64,000 nucleotides of DNA from Gnetum montanum. Taxonomy: Eukaryota; Streptophyta; Gnetopsida; Gnetales; Gnetaceae. The translations under genes and the position numbers were made by a program. The notes beneath the pieces are model-generated. The model worked only from the letters and a program-made list of their open reading frames with translations. It was not told where the DNA came from and made no database searches. Location: contig MNCI01002813.1 of NCBI GenBank assembly GCA_015680685.1, positions 795,250 through 859,249 on the forward strand, given 5' to 3'. Shown one piece after another: positions 20,911 through 31,620 of the stretch (position 1 is the first letter of the stretch; the number at the start of each line of letters is the position of its first letter).

Positions 20911-22110
20911 CTAAACATTATAATACTAAAACTCTTAACCTTAAACCTTAAACTCTAAACCCTAGACCTAAACCCCTAAACCCTAACCCTTAAAATCTAA
21001 GAACCACTAAACTCTAATAACTCATGAATCCTAAACCCTAAGAACCCTAAACACTAACAACACTACACCCTAAACCCCTAAACACTAGCAATACTGAGCC
21101 CTAAACCCTAAACCCTAAACACTAAACCCTAAATCTTAAATCTTAAATCCTTGAATACTAAATCCTAAACCCTATATCCTAGAACTCTAATCCCTAGAAC
21201 CCTAAATCCTATACCCTATACCCCAAACCCTCAAACCTAAACCTTAAATGCTAAGCCCTAAACACTGAACTTTAAACTCTAAACCTTGAACCGTAAGCCC
21301 TAAACCCTCAATCCAAAACATCAAGAATCCTAAAACATACGAACCTTAAACCTTAAATACTCAATCCTATGAACCCTAAACTCTAAACCATAAATCCTAT
21401 ACCCTATATATTAAACACTAAATCCTAAACCCTAAATTCTACAACCCTATAATCCTAAACCTTGAACACTAAAACCTAAATCCTAGACCCTCAACCCTTA
21501 ATCACAAATTATAAGCCCTAAATCCTAGGTCTTGAACCCAAAATACTAAACCTTAAATCCTAAACCCTAACTACCATCAACCCTAAACCCTAAACACTAA
21601 ATCCTAAGAATCCTAAACCCTTAACCATAAATCCTAAACCCTAATGCCCAAAACCATAAATCCTAAACTTTAAACTTTCAACAATAAAATCATGAACCCT
21701 AAATCCTAAAACCTAAACTATGAACCCTAAATAATAAACCTAGTATTCTTAACCCTAAACCCTCAACACTCAACACTAAACCCTAAATCCTAAACCTTGA
21801 ACCCTCAACCTTGAAACTTGAATCATGAACCCTAAACCCTAAATCACAAACCCCAAACCATAAACCATAAACCCTAAGAAGCATGAATCCTAATCCCTAA
21901 TTCCTAAACCCTAAATCTTAGAACCATAAAATCCTAGACCCTAAAACATGAACCTTAAACCCTAAGCACTAAACCCCAACTACTAAATCCTAAATGCCTA
22001 ACCCCTAATGCTAAACCCCTAAACCCTAAACCATGAATCCTAAACCCCAAATCCTAAACCATCATCCCTAAACCATAAAGCCTAGGCCCTAGATGCTAGA
22101 CCCTAAACCA
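20911..22110 (+). repeat. T4: degenerate CCCTAAA telomere-like array, about 1.2 kb
   Basis: Same orientation and variant spectrum as T2 and T3. It ends at CTAAACCATAAATAGG and is the last telomere-like block in the window. The sequence to its right is not PLE. Confidence 0.95.
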
Positions 22111-22992
22111 TAAATAGGTATACATCTTCATTATCATTATAGTTCATTAATTGATGCTTTAATTGATTTTGGAGTAGTAACAACTATCTACATTACCTAG
22201 ATTCTCATGAATCTTTCTACCCCACTTAGCACACTAACTTCAATAGTATAACTAATGATACATTAGGGGTTAGTGATCTAGGACTAACTATTAGCATAGG
22301 TTAAGTATTTAATCCTAAGCTCTAAAATGATCCAAATGGTTTAATTAAATTGTTTGGCATGATTAGTTAACTAAGTTATGACTTCTTAAGGGACTATTTA
22401 AGGTTTCACCTAATTATTAGGTATCCAATTGATTAATTTAACCTCATAATTAAATTTAGAAGGGTGAAAAATGTTAGGAACAATTATTTATATGTTAGAA
22501 AAGGACATCATATGCCTAAGTTATGCTAAAATATTCCCTCCAAAGGTATTGAGGCATTATGTTAGGAAAGATGTAAAAATAAATTTCTATAGGATAGATA
22601 TGACTTTGCCATTACATATGAAAGGTTGAAATCTATTGGAAATGACTCTTTGTTGATCAAAAAATACTTTCAAAATCAGAAGTTATAGCTTTTGAAGTCC
22701 AAAACTTTGGGTATAGAAAAAAGGACTTTAAAAAGGTCATCCATCCTAGTACTATTCCAAAACAAGCACGCTTAATTAAGGAATTTTTATCCAAATTGCA
22801 ATTACTCCATCAAATTATCTTTTGTTATTTTTTCAGAATTTTTATATTTACATTTTCCATTTTGAATTTGATGTTTTTTTAATTCTTGTTAATTAACAAA
22901 AAATTTAAAATTTTTCTATCAATCGATGTTTTCATTTTCTAAGGGTAGGGATGATATCATTGGTAGTTATTGTTAAAAACTAAAATGATGAG
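22111..22992 (+). other. Unassigned DNA, possible protease-like retrotransposon remnant
   Basis: At about 22,140-22,200 the plus strand reads SLIDALIDFGVVTTI, which resembles the active-site region of retroelement aspartic proteases (A-L-I-D-x-G-A) with F in place of S/T. Nothing else in the following 700 bases is clear. This is the DNA that received LE-1. Confidence 0.25.
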
Positions 22993-23756
22993 TGATGGGA
23001 TGCGATATTGCAGTCCACCACAATGCATATAAATAAGAAGCGGCTCTCCCTTGTTTTGGTATTAGAGTTTAGATTGTAGTGAAACTCTAGCAGTTTGATC
23101 CCTCTAGAGTTAGATTATTTTTCCAATGTCTACCCGCAGTGTGGTGAATGTAATTGTACGTCATTCTTTATTCAAGTGTGACGTACTTGGACACACACAT
23201 GAATCGCAATAAAGATTGAGATTACTTCATCATTGCAGCATTCACTTTGTTATTTTTTTATTTGTTTATTTAATGTTATTTACTATTTTCTCTCTCACCC
23301 TTAAACTCCTAGAACACGGAACGAGTATGACTTAATTATGAGCATTTAAGTATGACTACTTGGTATCCTAGTGGCATACCTAGGATTTATGCTTGGTAAC
23401 CCAGTGGTAGTCATGCACAAGGTCCAAGATGTGTATGGATGATCAAGGAATCAGCTGCTCATCACACTTAGGCTAGATTAGATTCTCTTACCCTTCCCCT
23501 CCTAGCTTATCATAGTTAATATTATTTTCCACTACCTTCAGGAGTAGCATTAGAATCAGGAACACATCATACACCTCACTCTAGACTAAACCATACATGA
23601 CAAGCTAATACTAGTCTAGGTGGGAAGATAGCGAACTGCAACCTAAGGTTAATGATCTAGGTGCCACAACTAGTCCTTCTACGAAGTTCAACTAGATCGC
23701 ACCTGAAAACGCTCATATCCGTATGGTTGAGTGTAGGGGTATCTCGCCACTCATCA
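22993..23756 (+). repeat. 5' LTR of LE-1
   Basis: Starts TGATGGGATGCGATATTGC and ends CCACTCATCA; the termini pair as TGATG...CATCA. A TATA box, GCATATAAATAAG, lies near 23,025 and AATAAAGATTGAG near 23,208 is a possible polyadenylation signal. Its U3 is shorter than that of LE-2, lacking most of the palindromic words. The last 137 bases match the 3' LTR remnant with about 10 percent differences by eye, mostly transitions. Confidence 0.85.
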
Positions 23757-23757
23757 T

Positions 23758-23775
23758 TGGCACCGTTGCCAGGGA
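23758..23775 (+). promoter_or_regulatory. Primer-binding site, tRNA-Asp type, LE-1
   Basis: TGGCACCGTTGCCAGGGA, one base after the LTR. It differs at two positions from the complement of the plant tRNA-Asp 3' end (TGGCGCCGTTGCCGGGGA), the primer site usual in Athila elements. Confidence 0.9.
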
Positions 23776-23898
23776 CGGTGCTAGTTATCTAGATTAGTTA
23801 TATCATACAAGGTTGATGTATAAGAACTTAACAATATATCTCTTAGAAAGAAGTAATTATAAAAATTCATGTTTAAATTCACACACAACTTCACAACA

Positions 23899-25768
23899 AT
23901 GCCTCTCCTACAAGATAATAATAACACCACACTTAGTGAGGAAGTTCATTGGAGAACCAACGAACTATACGACGATGTATATTGGAGTATACAACCTGAA
24001 GTGGGAGTTTCTTATAAACATGAATGAAAAAAAAGGTCATCACAACACATGAAAGACTAACTTACTGGATGATGGTGAACCCCCACTAGCCACTACAAGC
24101 CTAACACAAATACAAGAGGTCGTTTGAATCTCACGTAGGCATCATAAAGAGAGCCGTCTACCTAGGCTCAATTTAAATAACTTTCCTAAATTTTTAGGAG
24201 GCTATGAATTAGATTTGTATCAACATTTACAAGCATTCTAAAATGCTTGTACATGGAACAACATGGATAATGGTTGGCAAAAACTTAAGCTCTTTCCTAT
24301 GACACTCGTTGACCAAGCAAAAGTATGGTATAGATTGTTAAAACCAAATTCAATATGATTCTTGTCAACAATGGTAGAAGTATTTTACAAAAAATATCAA
24401 ACCTACACAAGAGTGTCAACTTTGAGGAAATAAATCCCAAGGATGGAAACAAGAAAAACATGAACCCTTGGACATGGCCTTAGAAAGATATTATTCACTA
24501 TTAAACAACTGTCCAAGCCATGGGTTTTCCAAGGAAAGGCTAATGTATCATATCATTGATGGGCTACGTAATGAAACAAGAGAGACCCTAGGAACGTATG
24601 CCCAAGCTCAACTATATGAACCATGAACCCATCAAATCCAAGAGCTTATTTAGCAAGTAGCAAAAGAAGAAGGAGAATTAGCTAGATCGAAGAGTGTTGA
24701 AAAACATCAACGGGATCAAAATCTCAACTCAACCAAGGTCCATGATCATAAATAGGAGAAATCAAAAAATTTCAAGGTGGAAACATCATCTTTGCCAATA
24801 CAAAAATCATTAGAAGAAGCTGAGGCAAAGATCAATAAGATGTTGGACTGGATGAATCAAAAGTGTGGAGAATATATCAATAACATTGGAGATAGAGTTT
24901 TGACAACCCAAGACGTAGGACAAAATAATATACATTCAAAAAAAAGAATAAAGGAAATAAGCACTCAACTGCCAATCATATGTATAAATGTAACATATGC
25001 CTGTACAATCACCCCAAGGATCAATGCCCAATATTGTTACATTTACATGAGCATTGGGGAAACACATTACATCCAGAGTTCATACATAGATACTATGTTT
25101 GGTCACAGTGGCAACAATCCCAATCGTGGGGGAGACCACCCTTAGACTGGAGGCACCCTTCATATTTTCTGAACTCAAATTCTTATCACATTCAACATCT
25201 TGTTTCTCCAATTGGGCCAACATACTTTATCTCACCACAGTACCCTTCTCGACAATACTATCAACCCATGCCTCCAACACAACCACCACCTTGTGCACCT
25301 TATATTCCTCCTAACTTTCAACATTCTCATCCTTTCCCTCCTTCCACAGTGCCACCAACTATTCCTAAAGTGTTTGTGCCATAGCCACAACCCATGAACA
25401 ATACTTGTGCTACTAATACTAACAGTAATGCAAAGCCTCCTCAACATCAAAAGCGTCCTTTCCTTAAACACAGTCGTAAGAAGGGACAACATAATTCAAA
25501 GGCCACTGCATCTTCCAACCCAGCACAAGTCCCACACTTTGATGCACCCTTACCTTTGAATCCAATGCCTCATGTAACATTATCAAGGCCACCATCAAAC
25601 ACTCCAACAACAATACAGCCCAATGAACACAACAATGGGAGGCATCATTCTAATCCTTGCATACCATCTAATGGTTACAAACATCATAATACGTCAACTC
25701 ATTATTCGGGAACTACATCATATAAAGTACCCCACTATGCTTATTACAATCAAATGTGTGAACCCTAA
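23899..25768 (+). pseudogene. Gag of LE-1
   Basis: Starts MPLLQDNNNTTLSEE at 23,899; the LE-3 gag start is alignable. The capsid core around 24,190-24,660 reads KLKLFPMTLVDQAKVWYRLL, then MYHIIDGLRNETRE and AKEEGELARSKSVE, the typical retrotransposon-gag pattern. An intact zinc knuckle CNICLYNHPKDQC (C-x2-C-x3-H-x4-C) sits at 24,989-25,027. The C-terminal third (25,140-25,768) is Pro/His/Asn-rich and open over 124 codons at 25,394-25,768. Stops and shifts occur in the first two thirds. No protease motif follows, unlike LE-2 and LE-A. Confidence 0.85.
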
Positions 25769-25904
25769 GGGGATAAGTATAGACCGGTCCCAATACTTCC
25801 AACATGCAAGGATCCTTATCTTTCATTTATTAATCCTTGCCATCCTCAACTGATTAGTTATGGAGGATATCCCCCATTTCAATAATAATCAGGATTAATA
25901 AATA

Positions 25905-26030
25905 TTTTTCATTTTCTTTAATTTTACAACTTTTTGTTTTCCAATTTTTCATTTTTTAACTTTTTGTTTTATCTTTTTATCTTTTTGTGTTTTTGTCTTT
26001 TTGTATTTTTTTTCTTTTTACATTTTTGTA
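25905..26030 (+). repeat. T-rich CTTTTTGT tract
   Basis: A pyrimidine-rich stretch of irregular CTTTTTGT and CTTTTTAT units directly after gag of LE-1, at the point where pol would begin. It may mark the scar of pol loss or be a structured RNA spacer; function unknown. Confidence 0.5.
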
Positions 26031-26289
26031 AGTAATCTCATCTATGAATAAAACACTCATGTGGATCATTGGTTGGGGTGTGTTTTAAGTTATTAAGTCA
26101 TGAGTGATCAATTATTTCGACAGTGAGCCCATTACACCCACTCATCCACTCTACAAATAAGAGGTTTTGTTAGAGGGTACAGTGGCATTCTTGACATTTT
26201 AAAAATGTAAAATAATTTTGTGTTCATTGTACCTAGAATGAAGAAGGATGGACCAAGCAAGAATGAATAGCATGTGACATCAAGGGAAC

Positions 26290-27020
26290 TTGCAGATTCT
26301 CTTTGGTGATAGCTATGGGAGTTGTCATGCAATGTGGTTGTACTAAGATCCTTGTAGATCTAATGAAAATGGGAGTAAGAGTAATCAAAAGGGCACTCAA
26401 AAATCAAATGTTGTCTAGGGGGTCACACTTGAAAGACATGCACCCATGCCTGAAGGTTGGCAGCTTCTTTGGATTCAGTAAAGTGAAAAAAAAAAGAAAG
26501 AAAAACAAATTTCCATAAAACAAAAATTACTCCTCCCTTGTATAAAATGCCAAGGATCGTACGCCTTGTTATTATGGTACTCTCATAGTTGTTCACCATG
26601 AGATGAAACAATGCAATGTCACTGATTAGAGGAATGTACTTGGTCCTAATCTTGGAATGATGGGTCAATGACATATTAATCATGCTTTACATGCATGATT
26701 CACTATGCCCTAGGTCAGTTACCTCATGTCCTAATCTCTACGATCCCTTCTATACTTCATCTCATCTCATTGTTCATGTAATTGTAGCTTGTGTCCTTTG
26801 TAGCATAGAATTTTCATCTCATTTTAGTGATATTTACATGTGTGTGTTTTTTGGAGTTAGTGTGGATTACATTTAACCCTTTTAGTACCCATAGACACTT
26901 TAAGTGTGGTTACACAATGGCATTATAGGTTGGAACCTACTTTGGGGAGGATCCACTTGTGTAATTTTTTGTAATCTTCACTGATTCTCTAGCTCAAACA
27001 CACAATTTCTTACCCTCAAC
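26290..27020 (+). other. Conserved non-coding block of LE-1
   Basis: Aligns with LE-3 (52,240-52,960, minus) and partly with LE-2 (34,690-35,030, minus). Shared words include CTACTTTGGGGAGGATCCAC (26,938-26,957; LE-2 CTACTTTGGGGAGGACCCAC). No reading frame is conserved between copies. In LE-3 this block contains a splice-acceptor-like TTTTGTTTCACAGGTATGC. It may hold packaging, splicing or dimerisation signals. Confidence 0.55.
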
Positions 27021-27273
27021 TTAATTTTTCAATTTATTTTCTTTCCCTACCATTATCCCTCTAAATTTTAATGTTCCAATGTACTATTACATTCCCTTTT
27101 TTTCATAACCACCAAATTTTTATTACTAAAGTTCACATCATTATCATTAAAAGTGCCTCTCGAATCAATGAAATTACCCTAGGACATCTTAATACTTGAC
27201 AATATCCTCAATTTCCAACATTAATTTCAAGAAAAATTATTAAAAATTTGGTATTTTCTTGGTGTCTCACATC

Positions 27274-27373
27274 ACTAGGGATGAGATATCGCATACGTGA
27301 TATCGCATCCCAAATGATATCGCGTACGCGATATATCGTACGTGATATGGCATCCTATTTACCTATAAATAGG
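27274..27373 (+). promoter_or_regulatory. Internal U3-like promoter upstream of ORF2, LE-1
   Basis: Begins GGGATGAGATATCGCATACG, resembling the LE-2 LTR start. It carries repeated palindromic words, including a perfect 18-base palindrome ATATCGCGTACGCGATAT at 27,317-27,334, and ends in a TATA box CTATAAATAGG at 27,363-27,373. About 470 bases separate it from the ORF2 ATG. Sequence after the TATA box is unlike the LTR leader, so this is not simply a nested LTR. Confidence 0.65.
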
Positions 27374-27842
27374 AACCCCCACCGCAACACTTTGCATCAT
27401 TTTTCCATTTATGTGGGGGGGAGTTTTTGAAATTTTTCTTTACGACTTGCGATTGCGTGACCCTTACTTTTTCACTCATATCTCTCTCACTAGTGCTCTG
27501 ATTTTAATTCTATTTAAACCTACTAGAACCCAGAGTATTTAGTTTAGTCATGGGGGAGAGAAACTTGCTGAAAAGTGCCTAACATTTTTGAAATTTATCA
27601 TCGCCAAAAGGACATCAATTAGGGTAATTAACACTAACACTTAGAATAATTATGCCAAAAATCATATGACCTTAGGTACACCGGGAGATTAAAATGAAAA
27701 CCACCTAAGTCACAAGACCTATTATTACAATTTTCAGGAATGATCACACATTATAACATAAGATATTTAATTAATACAAGAAGTAAGGTATAACTTGACT
27801 TTAAAAACAACCTTACTAACACTTGATCCATGTGATTGCAAA
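27374..27842 (+). other. ORF2 leader with probable 5'-UTR intron, LE-1
   Basis: Non-coding. LE-3 and LE-4 have a splice acceptor directly before the ORF2 ATG (GATTGCAG and GTCATAG). LE-1 reads GATTGCAAAATGG, an acceptor mutated from AG to AA. A donor candidate is ATTAGGGTAATTAAC near 27,622. Inference from the comparison only. Confidence 0.45.
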
Positions 27843-30614
27843 ATGGCCCCAAAATGTGCACAACCGAAGGGTCCTATTCAAGGTGGAGCGAAACAATCTC
27901 AGAGAGGTGGAAGACAAGACCCTGCTAGAAAACATGTAGGATAGGAGGTGTAATCATTCAGCATTCATCAAGAAGAACCTCCTACCAGATGGTCCAGGTA
28001 GGCAGAAGGAGGTGTTGTTGCTGTGCCTGAACTGAGACAACAACTCACATTGCCCCTAGAGTGTGTTCAGGCTATGCATGAGAATTCCACATTCACTGCA
28101 ATGATTGTGGAGCTAAACTTCAAATATTTTGTAGAGTTCACTCCTAAGGCTATTAGGGATCACCTCAAAGGATCTCCCTTATGGCCTGTCCTCTATGAAA
28201 GCAGTGCTTGGTACTTAGGTGAAACATACCAGTTCTAGCACAATAGGGAGCAAGGAACCACGGTTATGGTGTGATAGTTGATTTCTCTGCATAGGCAATT
28301 TCATAAGCGTTAAACCTTCTGAACTCAGGGCCCCATGTTGCTCAATTATCTACCTGTTCAAACCTTGATGTGCGAAAGGATTGGTTAGAGAAGGCTTATG
28401 GCAGAGAAAAAGCTTTTGGTGAGCTAAGGATGGAAGAGAGAGTTTATTTAAAAATTGGAACCTATCACCTCTTCCCCACAAAAGACTTGAAAAGAATATC
28501 CATATATGTGGCCAGAGGATGTGCAGTGTTGATGGGAAAGGTTAACGCTAACCTTCCCCATCTATATTTGATGGAGATCCTAAGGCGATTTGAAGAACAG
28601 AAGTTAGGAAAGATGGCACTGCCCTTCCCTTGTCTTATCAAAAAACTATGTTGATGGGCTGGTATTCGGGGGTACACTAATGACATTCTTCAAAAAGCCC
28701 AGAATGCTTCTTATGTTGAATTGTTAAAGGCTTTAGCTCCAAGAAAGAGAGCTGAGACTAGATGAAGAAGAAGAACAGATGACTGGACCACCTACAACTC
28801 AACTTGTAGGACCTAGTCAACCTCCAACCACAAGTCCCAACCAACAACAAGAAGTAGGGCCTGGCATAGGTTAGGATCAGCTGCCACCACCGCAAGACTA
28901 CAGACCATCGATGAGCCATCTGAGGGCCATCGCTGAGACGGTTAGTTGGGGAAGTCGTGATGATGCAAACCTCTTCCATGTCATTGATGATGTTGATCAG
29001 CCTACTATTTCATTAGATCATACAAGGGGAGAACTATCAATTCAAATAGGATGAGGGGAAAGTAGATGGTTGCAATAGATCTTAGGAAACGCAGCATCTT
29101 TTCAAGTGTAGTTAGAGACTGGTGAAGGGGCCACTGTGGTGGTCATGCAATACTAGAATGCCACGGGAGCTGCTAAAGTGGTCGTAGACCACATAAAAGA
29201 ATCTTTTAATGTACCTATTGTGCCATAGATAGCTCTTTTAGGAGCACAGGATGCTCAAACTCTTGTCAGGACCTCAATGACTGCTGTAGAACATGAGGAT
29301 GCACTTGACAGATTACTTCAAATAGGGCAAGTGATGACGTCCCTATTTGACATCCCCCAGGATCTAACAGCAATTCAATCAAACCTCATTTCCACAAAGG
29401 GGAAGCTAGTCATATCCGAAGTAAGGGCTGCGCATGCTGAAGTGGAAGTGCAAAAATTACAAGAGCATATCATGGCCTGACAAGCAGCATAGCGGGATCC
29501 TTTACAATTTGTTCCCGCAAACCAACCAGAAAATTTTAAAATGGAGCAACTAATGAAATTAATAGCAGAGAATAAGAAGGTGGTAGGAGAAAAGGATATG
29601 GCTTTTCGGGATGCCTCTGCATCATAGGCACAAACCCATGTGCATCTTAAGGCACTCAATGCCTTAGAAGAAGAAAATAAGCAGTTGGTTGTAGATAACC
29701 TTTGATTGACCTCTAGGGAGAAACAAAAGAATGTTCTTAATGAACACTTTCATTAGCTATGAGAACAATTCATTTAGGTCAACCGAGATGTAAGTCGTTT
29801 AGCTAGAGAAAACTGAACCCTCTCAATGGAGGAGGTACGCACTATTCAACAAAAATCAGCAATAGAGATAAGTGCATGGTAGAATGAGGCTAAACGACAT
29901 GAGAAGCTAAATGAGAATTTTTTTAATTAACTGGGGATGTATAATAAAATCCTAGAGAAGGAGATCCATCTGGCCAAGGCTCAAATCAACACTATCAGTG
30001 CTCAACACACTGATTGGAGGGCCATATTGGACACTTACGCCTTTGCCCACCAAGCGGAAGTTAAAAATCGATACCTGCAGATCCAGGACTTGATAGAATA
30101 CATGGAGTTGGAAAACCTTAGATATGCCAACCTTGCCAAGTTAACAGTAGGATGCCTAAGAATAGAGCTTGAGTAGCAGGTAGCTTCCACCTATCTCAAA
30201 TATGAAGCAAAATTTGCAGAATGCAAGAAGCTAGTTGAAAAATTGGATGTTGCAAATTCTAAACTTGAGGTGGTAAAATCAAGCTACCAAAGACAAAAAG
30301 ACATTTCAACTGACTTGGCTCGATAGCTAACAGATCTTCATGAATACAAGGACAAAGCCAGATCCTATGAAGAGGAATGAAGGGTGTTCGTGGCATGGTA
30401 TGTCAAACCCAACCAGATGTTGTTGCAACTACCCTGTTCGTGGGAAGTACTGACTCCATCAAACATTGGAACACTAGCATGGATAGCACAAGACCCTAAG
30501 ACTAAAGAGGAGAAGCTCCAGGCCATACGTCAATGTCATCAAGCTTCAAATCCTGGAGCACATGACAAATGGAAAGCACCCATGGAGGAGCCACTACCAC
30601 TAGGAACTACATGA
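27843..30614 (+). pseudogene. ORF2 of LE-1: about 920-codon coiled-coil protein in the env position
   Basis: Start MAPKCAQPKGPIQ at 27,843, stop after PLPLGTT at 30,614; fragmented by about 25 stops but largely one frame. The N-terminal third is globular and well conserved: NFKYFVEFTPKAIRDHLKG, YLKIGTYHLFPTK, ISIYVARGCAVLMGK and LPFPCLIKKLC. The wording recalls the plant-transposon-protein domain found in the ORF after pol in Athila-type elements (PF20167-like; from memory). After a Pro/Gln-rich hinge (28,780-28,900), about 29,280-30,380 is rich in heptad-like Leu, Glu, Lys and Gln, a long coiled coil. The same ORF occurs in LE-3 and LE-4, so it is a family trait. It could be a structural or nucleic-acid partner; function unknown. 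Confidence 0.75.
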
Positions 30615-30626
30615 GTTCCATTTTTT

Positions 30627-31478
30627 NNNNNNNNNNNNNNNNNNNNNNNNNNNNNNNNNNNNNNNNNNNNNNNNNNNNNNNNNNNNNNNNNNNNNNNNNN
30701 NNNNNNNNNNNNNNNNNNNNNNNNNNNNNNNNNNNNNNNNNNNNNNNNNNNNNNNNNNNNNNNNNNNNNNNNNNNNNNNNNNNNNNNNNNNNNNNNNNNN
30801 NNNNNNNNNNNNNNNNNNNNNNNNNNNNNNNNNNNNNNNNNNNNNNNNNNNNNNNNNNNNNNNNNNNNNNNNNNNNNNNNNNNNNNNNNNNNNNNNNNNN
30901 NNNNNNNNNNNNNNNNNNNNNNNNNNNNNNNNNNNNNNNNNNNNNNNNNNNNNNNNNNNNNNNNNNNNNNNNNNNNNNNNNNNNNNNNNNNNNNNNNNNN
31001 NNNNNNNNNNNNNNNNNNNNNNNNNNNNNNNNNNNNNNNNNNNNNNNNNNNNNNNNNNNNNNNNNNNNNNNNNNNNNNNNNNNNNNNNNNNNNNNNNNNN
31101 NNNNNNNNNNNNNNNNNNNNNNNNNNNNNNNNNNNNNNNNNNNNNNNNNNNNNNNNNNNNNNNNNNNNNNNNNNNNNNNNNNNNNNNNNNNNNNNNNNNN
31201 NNNNNNNNNNNNNNNNNNNNNNNNNNNNNNNNNNNNNNNNNNNNNNNNNNNNNNNNNNNNNNNNNNNNNNNNNNNNNNNNNNNNNNNNNNNNNNNNNNNN
31301 NNNNNNNNNNNNNNNNNNNNNNNNNNNNNNNNNNNNNNNNNNNNNNNNNNNNNNNNNNNNNNNNNNNNNNNNNNNNNNNNNNNNNNNNNNNNNNNNNNNN
31401 NNNNNNNNNNNNNNNNNNNNNNNNNNNNNNNNNNNNNNNNNNNNNNNNNNNNNNNNNNNNNNNNNNNNNNNNNNNNNN
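30627..31478. other. Assembly gap of 852 N
   Basis: The gap replaces the 3' UTR and most of the 3' LTR of LE-1. From LE-3 spacing (about 190 bases from stop to LTR) and the LE-1 LTR length (764), I expect about 800 missing bases, close to the gap size. The two long reading frames across it are artefacts. Confidence 0.95.
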
Positions 31479-31615
31479 GTGGGAAGATAGCAAGCTGTGA
31501 CCTAAGGTTAATGATCTAGGTTCCACAACTAGTCTATCTACAGAGTTCAACCGGATCATGCGTGAAAATGCTCATATTCGTATGGTTGAGTGTAGGGGTA
31601 TCTTGCCACTCATCA
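31479..31615 (+). repeat. 3' LTR end of LE-1
   Basis: Matches 23,620-23,756, the last 137 bases of the 5' LTR, ending CCACTCATCA and followed by target duplication ATAAG. Differences are mainly C-to-T and G-to-A. Confidence 0.9.
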
Positions 31616-31620
31616 ATAAG

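Larger units (their letters stand above)
22993..31615 (+). mobile_element. LE-1: non-autonomous Athila-like LTR retrotransposon with ORF2
   Basis: Bounded by a 5' LTR (22,993-23,756) and the end of a 3' LTR at 31,615. Flanks ATGAG (22,988-22,992) and ATAAG (31,616-31,620) form a 5-base target duplication with one mismatch. Order: LTR, tRNA-Asp-type primer site, gag, T-rich tract, conserved non-coding block, internal promoter, leader with probable intron, ORF2, assembly gap, LTR end. I see no protease, RT, RNase H or integrase anywhere in it, and the gap (852 N) is only large enough for the missing 3' UTR and LTR. Confidence 0.85.

Noticed and set aside
8147-22110. An active chromosome end
   Set aside because: The arrays are heavily mutated and flanked on both sides by ordinary transposon-rich DNA, so they are interstitial and old.
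22986-22992. LE-1 left border at the first TGATGAG (22,986)
   Set aside because: The start at 22,993 (TGATGGGATGCGATAT) aligns better to the LE-2 LTR and gives a target duplication ATGAG/ATAAG, whereas 22,986 gives none.
25232-25492. 86-codon minus ORF rich in Arg/Trp
   Set aside because: It is the antisense shadow of the Pro-rich gag tail of LE-1.
27274-27373. A separate nested LTR inside LE-1
   Set aside because: Only the U3-like part resembles an LTR. No LTR end, primer site or target duplication follows, and LE-3 and LE-4 have a TATA box at the equivalent position.
30569-31559. Long reading frames of 316 and 319 codons on both strands
   Set aside because: They are produced by reading through the run of N.
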